Of a DNA stretch of 64,000 nt, positions 46,461-56,350 are shown piece after piece. The stretch's first letter is position 1; each line of letters begins with the position of its first letter. The DNA is from Cinclus cinclus. Taxonomy: Eukaryota; Chordata; Aves; Passeriformes; Cinclidae. Both the position numbers and the translations under genes were made by a program. Location of the stretch: NCBI RefSeq assembly GCF_963662255.1, contig NC_085059.1, positions 11,069,234 through 11,133,233 of the forward strand, given 5' to 3'. The notes beneath the pieces are model-generated. The model made no database searches, was not told the DNA's origin, and saw only the letters and a program-made list of their open reading frames with translations.

Positions 46461-49400
46461 TTGAGGGTATCAATCAAATTTGCTGACAGTGGTCTCTAAA
46501 CCAGACATGGCTGAGTGGGTGAAGAAGTTGCAGCAGGGAAGCTCCTATCGAAGCTGGGGGAGTGATGCAGTGCTGACTCAAAATCATGGCCAAGGCTTCT
46601 CTGCTTCAGGATCAGCCCTCAGTGGTCCCTCTAGGCTCAGCCTTCAGGCTCTCAGCTGTCCTCATGACACAATAATTGGACTTGAAATCAAAGGACAGTT
46701 ACCACAATTCCATTTCTATCATCTTAAACTCATTTGATCACAGCCAGAGACCTGTAGAAATAGATAAACAGATTTTCATGTTCTGAAGAGGTCATTCCCC
46801 ATGTAACCTCTATATATGTTTCTACAATATTCTAGATATTTTGATTCTGTTATTTGGTTTGAAAAATCTGAGAAAATGGCTAAAACCAAACTGATCTGAA
46901 GAATTTCCCCTCTCTGTCCTCGCCCCCTACCCCATCTCATGCAGAAGCATTCTTGTTCCTTCTGCTTTGCAACCCAAGGCAATTTTTGCATTTGCAACCC
47001 CTACAGAGCTGCACAGAGAATGCATCACAATAGTACACCATTTGACAAGTTTTCAAACAGCATGGCCAAAACTTATATTTATGTCAGTCCGTATTAAATA
47101 TTTTCTGCATCTTTTTTAGCTGTTATGACTTTGAACTTCTAAAAGAAACAGAAACATGAATCCTTTACAGATGACACACATAAATAAACCTCTGATTACA
47201 CATTCTTTAGAAAAATCAGTATGTTATTGCAAAAAGTCCCTAGTTGCACTTCTCTCTTATGTCAGAAAAAAAGACAAAACAGATGTTTGCTGTGTATTCA
47301 AAGCCTGAAAGAGAAAGCAGGTTTACTACCTTATTTTCCATCTTGTTTTAGCTAATACAAAGAAGAATGGGGAAGAAAACCTAAAGCAGAAGTTAATGTT
47401 TTGCCTCAGTTCTCTCCACCTTCCCATCATCTGTGTTACTTAATAAAAAAAAGCAATCAGGTGGACAGATGGGTTTTTATGTCTCTCTTTGTTCTACAGA
47501 CTGCAGGGGGCAACATCTGTTTCTCCTGATCCTTTCTCCCCCTTGAACAGGGAATTAAATTCAAATTACTCAATTAAAGTAACCTAAAGAATTGACATAA
47601 TTAGAAATAAGGAAGTTCAGGCTTGAATCTCTTCTCCTCTGTCCTTTGAAAGGTTTATGTGGCTTAGGCTGAGCCGGTGGGAGTGCAGCCCAGACAAGGC
47701 CATGCCAATATCCGATGCTCTGACAGTCTGTGCTTGGGTACATGTCTGCATTACAAAACTATTTTGGTGCTGTCTGCTACTATTGATTAAACTGTATTTG
47801 ATACTGCTATTGGTAACTGAATGGTGCAAATCAGGTTCATTCCTGGCTTTGAAAAGGCAGTGATACTGTTGCAGCTTCCCCAACTAGTCCATTGCATGAA
47901 TACTGACAAAGTCCCCTCAGTTAAGAAAAGTCATTAAAAACCCAGTTCAAATGTTGGTAATTTGAATATTTCTGGGGAGAGTTTGCTTCTCTGAACATCT
48001 CTGAGTAAGCACCACATTCCGATATTTGGAGCACAAATCATTTTTCAAAATAAAAGTTCAATAGTTTTCCCCAGAACTACCTGGTAAAACCCAGACACTA
48101 GATTAAATATTTACTTGTTCTTTCTCAGGATCATCTGGCTCAACAGAAGAATTTAAAGAGGCACTAAATGCTGAGGAGCAGCTGGGCAGCAGCAACAGCA
48201 CCCAGGGCTGGAGCTGTGGGCACAGGGGTGGTGGTGGCACCCAGACGAGCCCCACAGGATCCAGACACCATATTCTCTTGTCCCTTCTTTGCACTTGTGG
48301 ACATTGTAGATACTTTTGCACTTTGACACTGTAGATGCTGCATAAACCCTTACTTAGGATTTGACACTACAGACCGGACGTCCAGAAGATCTGCTAGGAG
48401 CTGATTCAGCAAACTGCTGAAGCCTGTACCTAAATTCCCCTTAAAAATCACTGCAATATGAACAACTGCTCAGCTCATGCAGTATGATTGTGAATAAGTT
48501 TAGGTTTGAGTGTGGGGTTACACCCTGGGCTGAAGTGCTTTGAATTAGAGACTGGTTTCCTACCGTTCCTAGACTTGAGGTACAAGCAGTGTGTGGGCAC
48601 CTCAACTAGTAATTTTGCTATTTAAAAATCAAATTAACTGGGATTACAGACTTTCATGCATCCCCCCATTTATTCTCAAGTTTTATCTATGCAACCATAG
48701 AATATTTTGTTTTATTTCAGTTAATTCAAAACTGATCTGGACAAGGTAATTCTGTTTTTACTGTTAGTGCCAGCTAATGTTTCCTTGTATTTCATTATTC
48801 ATTGCATTCACTTGGCCTGAAATGGATGTTTGATTTCCATGTAAACTACTTTTCAAATTCACTTCTGAAGTGCAATAATATTGGGGTGGCTGGTATAATA
48901 TCTTCCAGTAGCATTAGTGCAAATGACAAGATAGAGTGGGTGTTAATAAGGTCAGACTTTCAGTGGTAACCCAGATGAGTACTGGTTTTTTATGTGTCTT
49001 GTAAAGATGGATTATAAACACACACAGCAGCTTTAAAAAAACAATTTAGATACAATGATCTGATTTCACTCAACCATATGAACTTTATATCCCTCACATC
49101 TTTTATTCCACATACAGTTTCCTTCTCTCTTGAAGGACTGCTTTCTGTAACAATTGAGCAGTGTACAGAAAAGCTTGAGATCTGAACTAGCTAGCTCTCT
49201 GAGCTTGTGTTTGCAAATAGATATGAATTCATTATAGGAGCAGGGAATAACTCTTCAGAGTTTTGCAGGTTTCTTTTCTGCTTTGGAAATGGCTAGCTGA
49301 AGGTCAGTGGATATGTCGAGAGGTAATATAAGAACTTTGGTGGACTTGCTTTGCAACTCATACTTTTTATGTATTCTATTTTATATGAAAAAAATCCAAA

Positions 49401-49770
49401 CAAAAAAAAACAGAAAAAGGAACTTCAGTGCAATATACTTTGGAAGTTAATCAGAGTAGACATTCCAATCTTAAGTAAATCAGCTCTGTATCATTTGACA
49501 CACAATGTTACTTTGATTAGTATGACTTTCACCATTATCTAGACAGATGGAATGATGTACCATGCTAATCAGAATACTGAAGTGACACTAGCACTTATAT
49601 ACTATAAATATTTACTCAACAAAGGAATGCATGATAAAAAAGATCAGTCTAGAAATCTTTCTCAGTAGAGAAAATATGGATTCGTTCCCCCTTAGGAAAT
49701 CCTTTCTTATGCTTAATCCAGTTATCAAAGTTTCAGTGTATCTTAAGCTGCTCCCTCCTTTCCCCCACAG
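46461..49770. other. unique sequence, no gene recognised
   Basis: Unique sequence. 48129-48334 follows a good splice acceptor and is open for 67 codons (see findings). An A/AC-rich patch lies at 49388-49420. Confidence 0.4.
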
Positions 49771-49975
49771 AGCAGTTTGTGTCGCAGCTCAAACAGGTTT
49801 TCTGCACATACAGGAATCTTGTGCACTGCTCTGAATGGCCCACGAGGCTGAAAGCTGTTTTGAGACAGTTCTTTTACAGCTATTCCTGCACCACTTGACC
49901 CAACCACAGACAATGGTGCCAGATCTGGAGTGTGAAGCCCCATATTGAAACCAGTTTTCGCGTTGTGATCACAGG
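49771..49975 (+). other. possible noncoding exon bounded by strong splice sites
   Basis: The left side is a strong acceptor: the pyrimidine tract ctccctcctttcccccacag ends at 49770. The right side is gtaagt at 49976-49981 after cacagg, a full donor consensus. The 205-bp interval has stops in all three plus frames (the longest opens with about 40 codons), so if it is an exon it is noncoding or untranslated. Its right end is within about 200 bp of the plus-strand LTR, so it could belong to a transcript involving the LTR. No transcript evidence is available. Confidence 0.25.
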
Positions 49976-51325
49976 GTAAGTTTATATGACCATCTAAAGC
50001 TGGACAAGTTCAAACGCACTATTAGTACAGACGAGCCTGTGCTTAGGGCTGTGGATGTACGTTTTCTCCCAAAATGAGTCGGGTTCCCGATCCTCGGGGC
50101 TCTTCCCGGGTCACACAGGCAATGTAGAGCTCACCATCTGTGCGTAAGGCTCTACGGTGATTCGCATTCATTTCCTCAAAGAGCTCCCTGTTAGGGCCTG
50201 GTCAGCTTCCCGCGTCTGACAAGGACCCAATCAGTCACCACTTTTGAGAACTGACAACCTATTAACCCACTGAGGAAGTTGGATGCGCCTCCGTGAATCT
50301 GCATTTTAAAAGGCACAAGGCCGGGACCTGCCCGTGTTTTCCTTCCGCACCGACTGGGGCCGGCCCATGGACGGAAGGAGGGAGGGCGGTGTGAGCTCCG
50401 CTAACCTCGGCCGATTCATCTCGGCTGTAAAGATCCTACCCCCACAGCCATGTCAGCGTGTCCGGCGTGCTCTCCTGAACATCCAGCCTGCCCTAGCTCT
50501 GGGCACGGCCCGCCCTGCCGGGGACTGAGCCAGGCTCCCTTTGGAACGGAACGCTGTCAGAGCAGCCCCCACCACTTCACGGCTGGGCCTTTGCAATCCT
50601 GGCTCAGCCCCAGCGCAGCTCCCAAAGAGTCCTTATCAAAAATAGCTCCCAGCCGCGGCCCGGAAGGGATCCCATCACCATCTTCAGGTCCGGGCTCGAT
50701 ATTAACTCTTCCATTGTCCAGATGAGACTGGCAGACACTCGGTTCTCTCTCCTGAGTGAAAGAAAAGGACCGAGACGAAGACACGCACTGAAACAGCATG
50801 AAAACACCGAGGTCAGACAAAAGGAAGAATCAGGTCCTAGATGAGGGAAGGAGGAGGGTCATGGACTGAAATTTCTCTTTTTTTAAGCTGTAGAGAAGAT
50901 ATTGTTTCCCTATAACGCATAGAAATGTGTTATGGGGTGGATGAAATATTCTAACAGTAGGCATGAGCAGAGAGATTTGTGCTAAAGTAAGCAGATGTTC
51001 AAGTAGCTGTGATGAGAAGCGAGAAATTTGAACAGAGAGATGAACTTCCCTGTTGCCCCCAGGGAAGGAGAAGAAAGACCTCTCTTTTCAAATATGAAGA
51101 GAGCTTTTGTTTGAACTGTTGTATTGCACTAAGTAGTTTATTTTGTTTACAGGGTTTGGGGTTATTATATTGCACTGAATGGTTTGTTCTGTACTTCCCC
51201 TAGTTTGTGGTGTTGGTTGTCCTCCCCTTCGGTTGTGGTTCTATTCCCCTCCTCCCCTTCCCCTGAGTTTAAATTTCCCCTCCATCCCTTGTTTGCTCTC
51301 TCTTTTCCCCTGGAGATTGTTCAGC

Positions 51326-51331
51326 AATAAA
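51326..51331 (+). promoter_or_regulatory. additional aataaa signal inside the LTR
   Basis: aataaa lies in the segment that the minus-strand relative lacks, about 470 bp before the main LTR signal at 51800-51805. It suggests that this segment has its own 3'-end signal or came from another LTR. Confidence 0.35.
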
Positions 51332-51799
51332 GCAGGACTGTGGTCCCAGGAAAAGTAGCCTCCTTATCTCTTACCTTTGTCCTTGTGGGCTTACTGCTTT
51401 TCCCCACAGTCCAGAGCTGGCTGAGCAGACCTGGGCTAGAAGGTAAACCTCACAAATTGTTGTAATCCTGAAAGTGTGCCTCCTAAATTCATACAGTCCT
51501 TGATAACAGTTGTGCAAAGACTATAAATCAAGGAAGGAATTTTTACAGTGATCAGGTTTCCATTCACCCAGGCGGCTGATTCACTGTGACACTGGGGCCA
51601 CAAGAAAACTGCTTCTTGTGGAGAAGACTGCATAGACTGAGGAGAAGTCTCTTCTCCTTATGTAAAGTTTTAGAGATGGAAAACTGACTGATTGTTTTTG
51701 GTATGTTGTCAGTGTGAAAGAAAAGAAGTTGTGGGGGGAGGAGAAGTGTTCTGAAAGTTTTATTCTAATTCTTGCTGTTTTTTTCTTATATTTTCTGGT

Positions 51800-51805
51800 A
51801 ATAAA
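51800..51805 (+). promoter_or_regulatory. polyadenylation signal of the plus-strand LTR
   Basis: aataaa about 130 bp before the LTR 3' end, in the same relative position as the signal at 35010-35015 in the minus-strand copy. Confidence 0.55.
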
Positions 51806-51933
51806 GCTTTTCTTTGTACCCTTCAAAGTTTGAGCTTGTTTTTTCCTTTCTCCTAATCTTATCTCACAGCAGGAAATTAATAAATAATTCTAGTGGGTGC
51901 ACTGGTGATTTGGCCAACACCAAATCCATGACA

Positions 51934-51988
51934 TAATTAGTGCGTTGACCGGGTAATCTCAAATTGGTGAATTGAAACCACTACAGGC
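51934..51988 (+). mobile_element. retroviral leader remnant downstream of the LTR
   Basis: Directly after the LTR end: taattagtgcgttgaccggg, taatctcaaattgg, gaaaccactacagg. It matches the leader after the minus-strand LTR (34832-34883) over its whole length with substitutions. The first 18 bases are where a tRNA primer-binding site should be; I could not assign the tRNA. Sequence after about 51990 is not recognised, so the provirus is truncated here or too decayed. Confidence 0.55.
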
Positions 51989-52092
51989 TCATACTAAGTA
52001 ACAGAGATGGCTGCCATCCCTCAGATTGTTTGCAGTTGTAAGCTTTCTGTGAATTTTTCTTGGTTCAGTTTTCTGGGGAAGAGGCATATTTT

Positions 52093-52255
52093 ACTCAGAG
52101 AAGCTATGGATGACTCTTGCCTGGAAGTGCTCAAGACCAGCTTGAATGGGGCTTGAAGCAGTCTGGTCTAGTGAAAGATGTCCCTGTCCCCACTGGGAAA
52201 GTTGGAATGAGATGATCTTCAAGGTCCTTTCCAATCCTAATGATTCTACGATTCC
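52093..52255 (+). mobile_element. CR1 LINE 3' end, 5'-truncated
   Basis: cagagaagctatggatgact, cctggaagtgctcaag, ggcttgaagcagtctggtct, gtgaaagatgtccctg, ggtcctttccaatcctaatg and the end attctacgattcc. A standard CR1 order with moderate divergence. Confidence 0.87.
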
Positions 52256-53074
52256 AAGAACAGCGAGATTAAAAATAGCCTGATAAGAACAATGAAATTT
52301 AAAAAGCACATCAACAAATGCTGACCTTGAGCTGCACATTGAGATGTGAACCAAATTTTACTTTGAAAACTCAGAGTCATAGTGAATGGTCAAAGTGAAC
52401 CTGGTGCATTTCCTTCATCTGCTTCTGTGGGCGCCTGCCTGGAACAGAATACAGGACACCACAGGCTCTTCCCATCCACCAAAAGAAGGGGAGAAAATAC
52501 ACATGGATTGGCTCCTTGGTGCTGAAAACACTAGGAATTTTTACTAATTCTTGTCTAGTATGGAGTAATCTTCTGGATTAAAAAAAAAAGGAAAAAAGTA
52601 TTTTTATAGCTCATTTCAGGATATAACATTGAAATGTGACCAAGGGCTCTGGTTCATAATCAGGGCTACAACTTTTAAGGTTTCAGTGTATTATTCCCTA
52701 GTCCCTTGGCCATCGTGCTCCTTTGGCCATCACCTTGTGCTGAATGTTTAAGATGCAGTTGGCTCCCACGTTGGTATATAGCAATAATAGGGACCTTGTA
52801 CTAGCATTGTCATGGTCATTTCTTGGCTGTCCATCATGTCAGGATCTCTGTGTCCTTAGAACAGGTGACATCCTCCAGGTGTTGAAGAACTCTGAGTGCA
52901 TCTTATCTAGTACTAACTGCCAGTGGACAGCAATACTCAGACCAGTCTGGCCAGGGAGTCGTGGTGAAAGGTGAGGGACTGGTGTTGCTGCTGGTACCAG
53001 GGCTCAGTCTGAGCCACAGATGTCCTGGATAGATAGGTCCCACAAGGAACAGCCTGTCTCAGTGTCCTAGGCAG
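52256..53074. other. unique sequence, no gene recognised
   Basis: No recognised exon or repeat apart from short A-runs near 52580. A 76-codon frame at 52744-52974 has no known domain. Confidence 0.45.
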
Positions 53075-53493
53075 TGTCACCCGCGGGGTACCACTGCAAG
53101 CAAACCCTGGCTTTCAGGCAAACATCTCTTTTAGTGATTTCAGCTTTTAGAGATTCCAACTCAGTTTGCGTGGTACCTTGGCCAACCCAGGAATAAGAGA
53201 CGGGAAGAGCTGTGTGGCAGTTCCACAGGGTTCTTCATTAGCAGCTTCTGCAAAGGGTGCAGTGACAGCTTCATTCCACTGAACTGGGCAGAAGCAGGGG
53301 TTTTTATATAGAAGGTATGGCTTGGCCTAATCATTTAGGGCTGAGGAAATATAACCAATAGTTTTACAAGGAGATAAAAGTGGGGTCCTGAGGTGGGAGA
53401 AGGGTCTCTTAGCCCAGTCACCCTGACTAAGCAATTCTTACTTAGGCAATAGCTCTTCAGGGAGGCCTTGAGAGGGGCCCTGCTCCCTCCACA
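53075..53493 (-). mobile_element. retroviral LTR, probably betaretrovirus-like (ERVK type)
   Basis: Read on the minus strand it starts tgtggagggagcagggcccc and ends ccgcgggtgaca (TG...CA, 419 bp). A TATA box tatataaaa lies at 53302-53310 and an aatgaa polyadenylation-like word at 53234-53239, about 65 bp downstream, a normal spacing for a short R region. The start resembles that of the LTR near 56.1 kb (tgtggaggcacagggcc). No polypurine tract precedes it and no target duplication is clear, so it may be a solitary LTR with imperfectly placed ends. Confidence 0.55.
53302..53310 (-). promoter_or_regulatory. TATA box of the minus-strand LTR
   Basis: ttttatata on the plus strand, tatataaaa on the minus strand, followed by an accc-rich stretch as in many retroviral promoters. 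Transcription would start about 25 bp further in the minus direction. Confidence 0.5.
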
Positions 53494-55686
53494 GACCTAA
53501 GGATAGAGTTGCCAGAACAATAAAGAACTCTAATGGATACAATAAACATAGAAATCACATGGTCTAAGTGGCAACATCCAAAGACCTGGGGGGTGTGTCA
53601 AACATAACAATATACAGGGGTATCTGAGTGCAAGGGTCCAAGAGTGAACGTGAACTGGGAGCACGCCCTTGTAAGTCACCGGTCCTGAACCAACTAAGAA
53701 CAAGAACCAGAAACATGACCTATTATGGAGAAACTTCATTAACATTCCAACTCCTATGGTCTCAGGTTGATGCCTCCTGCATATGCAGGTGAAGCCACTC
53801 CCCTGTCCATCCCCATCAGACCCATTTCCACAGTCTAGAGCTTTACATGAAGGGTCACTCTCTAGAAGTTCTGTACTGTAGGGTAAATCAAGTGTCCGCT
53901 GGATTTTCCCACCATACACATCTTAGGAGGGAGCTTTGTTGTGTAGCTGGCTGTGATAACTCCTGTGTTGACTTATTTATATTTGCTTCATGATGTTCAA
54001 GTTCATTCTTCCCAAAGCCTTTAATTTTTTTGGAGGGAAGACACTGGCACAAAGTTGCAGGTGTTGACACAAATCATCCATACACTCAGTGACCCTCACT
54101 GGGACTTGCCCCAGAGTCTACAAAAAAGAAAAGGGGGATTTTAAGAGCCCATAAAGGCAGCGAAAGCTCAGGTACAAGATTCTTTCTTCCCAATTAACCT
54201 ACCATGGACCTTCCAGCAATTTCACACACAGCAAACACATGGATGATGCAGCCCCATGCTCCTGCTGGGTGCTGTCCCTCTTTCCCACTGTTATTACTAA
54301 ACTCCTGCCCAGTTACCCTATCTTGTTGAGTTCTTCTTAAACAGGACAAGTCAGCAACTGCAAAATTAAGCAAGTAAGGCTTATTTTCTTGGTGTGTGTG
54401 ATGACCCTTGCCGGGTTTGTGTGAGCGACATGGTAGATTAATTTATAATAAAAATTCAACTTTCATATAAATTACATCAGGCGATATAAGTGCTGTGCTC
54501 ATCTGCCTGAAGGGGCAATGAGGTTTTCTATTACTGCTAAAATGCACAATAGCATTGCTTGGCTGATTTGATTTTATTTTTATATTGTGCTGCCAGTTCA
54601 GTTAGAAACATAGGCAAGCTCTGACAATGGCAATAAGGCATCCATCCACCAAAAAACAGGTTTATTCCCCATTCAAACCATGAGGGCACCTAAGAAATCA
54701 CTGGTCACTTCTGGACACAATGAAGTGTCATGGTAACTTTGAAAAAGGTGAAGTGCATGGATTGACATGTGCCTTTTAATACATTCTTTTGCCCAACTGA
54801 AAATGTATTAATTGATCTTTCATACCACCCTTTGGATCTGGAATAGTGATGTCATGTCCATGGCAGAGTAGATCTTTTTACAAAGAACATCCCTGTCTGT
54901 CATTCCTATTTGCCTAGCTCATTAAGTTTACAAATCTCTGGAAAAACTGCAGTTTTCACATACTCAGTTAAGATATTGAAGAATTTTTAGAAGTTGTATT
55001 AAGTCATGTTTTTGCCTATAGGCCTGGGACACTCCCTGTAATTGTGTCCCTGACAGCAGTGAGTATGGGAGGAAGACTGATGAAGAGGCTTGATTTTTTA
55101 GTACTTGATTTTGTGACCTTAAGGATACCCTTTCAGCACAACTTTTTTTGCCATTCCCTTGGATGGATGTGGGGCTGTAGTTTTATTTCCTTTGCCACAT
55201 GTAGAAGTGACCTAACTTACGTGTTCTGTCTTACCTTTTTTATTATTATAGTTATCTTGCCATGGGACAGGGGCTGAATGCAAGATAAGTTGGGCACAAG
55301 TTGATTCTCCTGCTATCTCATTGTCTGCAGTACATAAATCTTGAAAAGTGTGCTTTGAATAGGAAAAGATACCAACTTAATGATACATTTACTCTAACTA
55401 CAGTTGGGTGTGCACAGAATCCTAATGCCTGCTGCAGACTCTTCATGGAAACAGATGTTGCTCTCTGCTTATAAAGTAAGTTTACTGGCATTAGCTGCCT
55501 GTAAGCAGTTTACTCTCTAGAAGATGCATAGAGTACATTAAAATTATCTAATTATTTGTTATCTAATTTAATAGAGAAATGGTCTTGATCTTCAGATATT
55601 ACACATATATTGTTATATTACAAGGTGCTATGGCAGAGGTCCCTTTCTGAGCTGCTACTGAATAAGAAGAGAAACTTGTACTCACA
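53494..55686. other. unique sequence, part with conserved-noncoding texture
   Basis: A 129-codon minus-strand frame (53530-53919) adjoins the LTR but shows no recognisable retroviral motif. 54370-54620 is free of simple repeats and rich in TAAT-type words, resembling an enhancer-type conserved element. No host exon recognised. Confidence 0.4.
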
Positions 55687-56140
55687 TGTCACAGCAGGCA
55701 CTGGTAGTCAGAGCACCATGACCTTTCCAGAGAAGCATCCTTAAAAGGACACAGTCCTTTCAGCTCAGCTGGGAGCTGCAAGAGCCTTCTTATGGTGTTC
55801 TGCTGAGAACCTTTTTCTTCTGCTGTGAAGAGGTCCAGGGATGAAGACTGACCAGTGAGGGTTGAGGGAGCAGGGTTTCTATGGGAAAGCAGGGGGGCAG
55901 GGTAGGGCAACAGGGCCAAATGATCTGAGGGTTCAGGGGCGGAACAAAGGGAGAGGGCAACGGGGTGCAAAGTATCTGCATATAACTGAACAGCATTGTG
56001 GGGGAGATTTTGTCTTGCCATAACAAAAAGAGGAGCCTGCCTAAGGGTTACCTCTTCAGGGGAGAGTTGTAAGGTTTTTGCCTTAAGGACTGTCCCTCCA
56101 AGAAAGGGCCATGGCCTCTATCAGGCCCTGTGCCTCCACA
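55687..56140 (-). mobile_element. 3' LTR of an endogenous retrovirus (betaretrovirus-like)
   Basis: Read on the minus strand it starts tgtggaggcacagggcc directly after a purine-rich aaaggggag (polypurine tract, 56142-56150) and ends cctgctgtgaca. About 454 bp. A degraded TATA-like catagaaaccc lies near 55872. An envelope remnant lies directly upstream, so this is a 3' LTR rather than a solitary one. The 110-codon frame in it (55689-56021 minus) is LTR sequence, not gag. Confidence 0.55.
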
Positions 56141-56177
56141 ACTCCCCTTTATTTATTAAAAAAGCTCTTCCCACAGA

Positions 56178-56350
56178 TTATTGTAAACAGTGAATTAAAC
56201 AGGGAAACATAAGTAGAATAATCAAAATTTTAAATAAAATAAATAAAACATCCTTCAGTTGTTTATGAGATGGTGAATTCCATTCTGTGCTGGAGCCACG
56301 GGGATCTTCCAAGTTTGTTGGGTGAGTCAGGGAACCACGTGCAGGGCTCT
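56178..56350 (-). pseudogene. envelope gene remnant: transmembrane C-terminus
   Basis: On the minus strand, 33 codons (56279 down to 56181) end in a stop at 56178-56180. They contain a long hydrophobic segment ending in PCLIHCLQ, which resembles the membrane-spanning and cytoplasmic end of the transmembrane envelope subunit in betaretrovirus-like elements. Further upstream (about 56318-56350) a CTWFPD-like piece of the membrane-proximal ectodomain lies in a different frame, so a frameshift separates them. The gene is dead, and no surface subunit or pol is recognisable further right. The order env, polypurine tract, LTR supports the assignment. Confidence 0.5.

Larger units (their letters stand above)
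50048..51933 (+). mobile_element. long endogenous-retrovirus LTR, CpG-rich
   Basis: It shares ordered blocks with the minus-strand LTR near 35 kb: ttgagaactgacaacctatt (50247-50266), gatattaactcttcc (50698-50712), gactgattgttttt, tgtcagtgtgaaagaaaag, aataaa at 51800-51805, and the 3' end gtgggtgcactggtgatttg with ggccaacaccaaatccatga then ca. The start is unclear, between about 49964 and 50160; clear homology begins near 50160. Between about 50040 and 50710 CpG is frequent. It lacks the 54-bp minisatellite but carries about 300 bp extra around 51120-51410. Confidence 0.72.

Noticed and set aside
55689..56021. Proline/leucine-rich 110-codon minus frame that first looked like retroviral gag
   Set aside because: It lies between the LTR start and end signals downstream of the envelope remnant, so it is LTR sequence.
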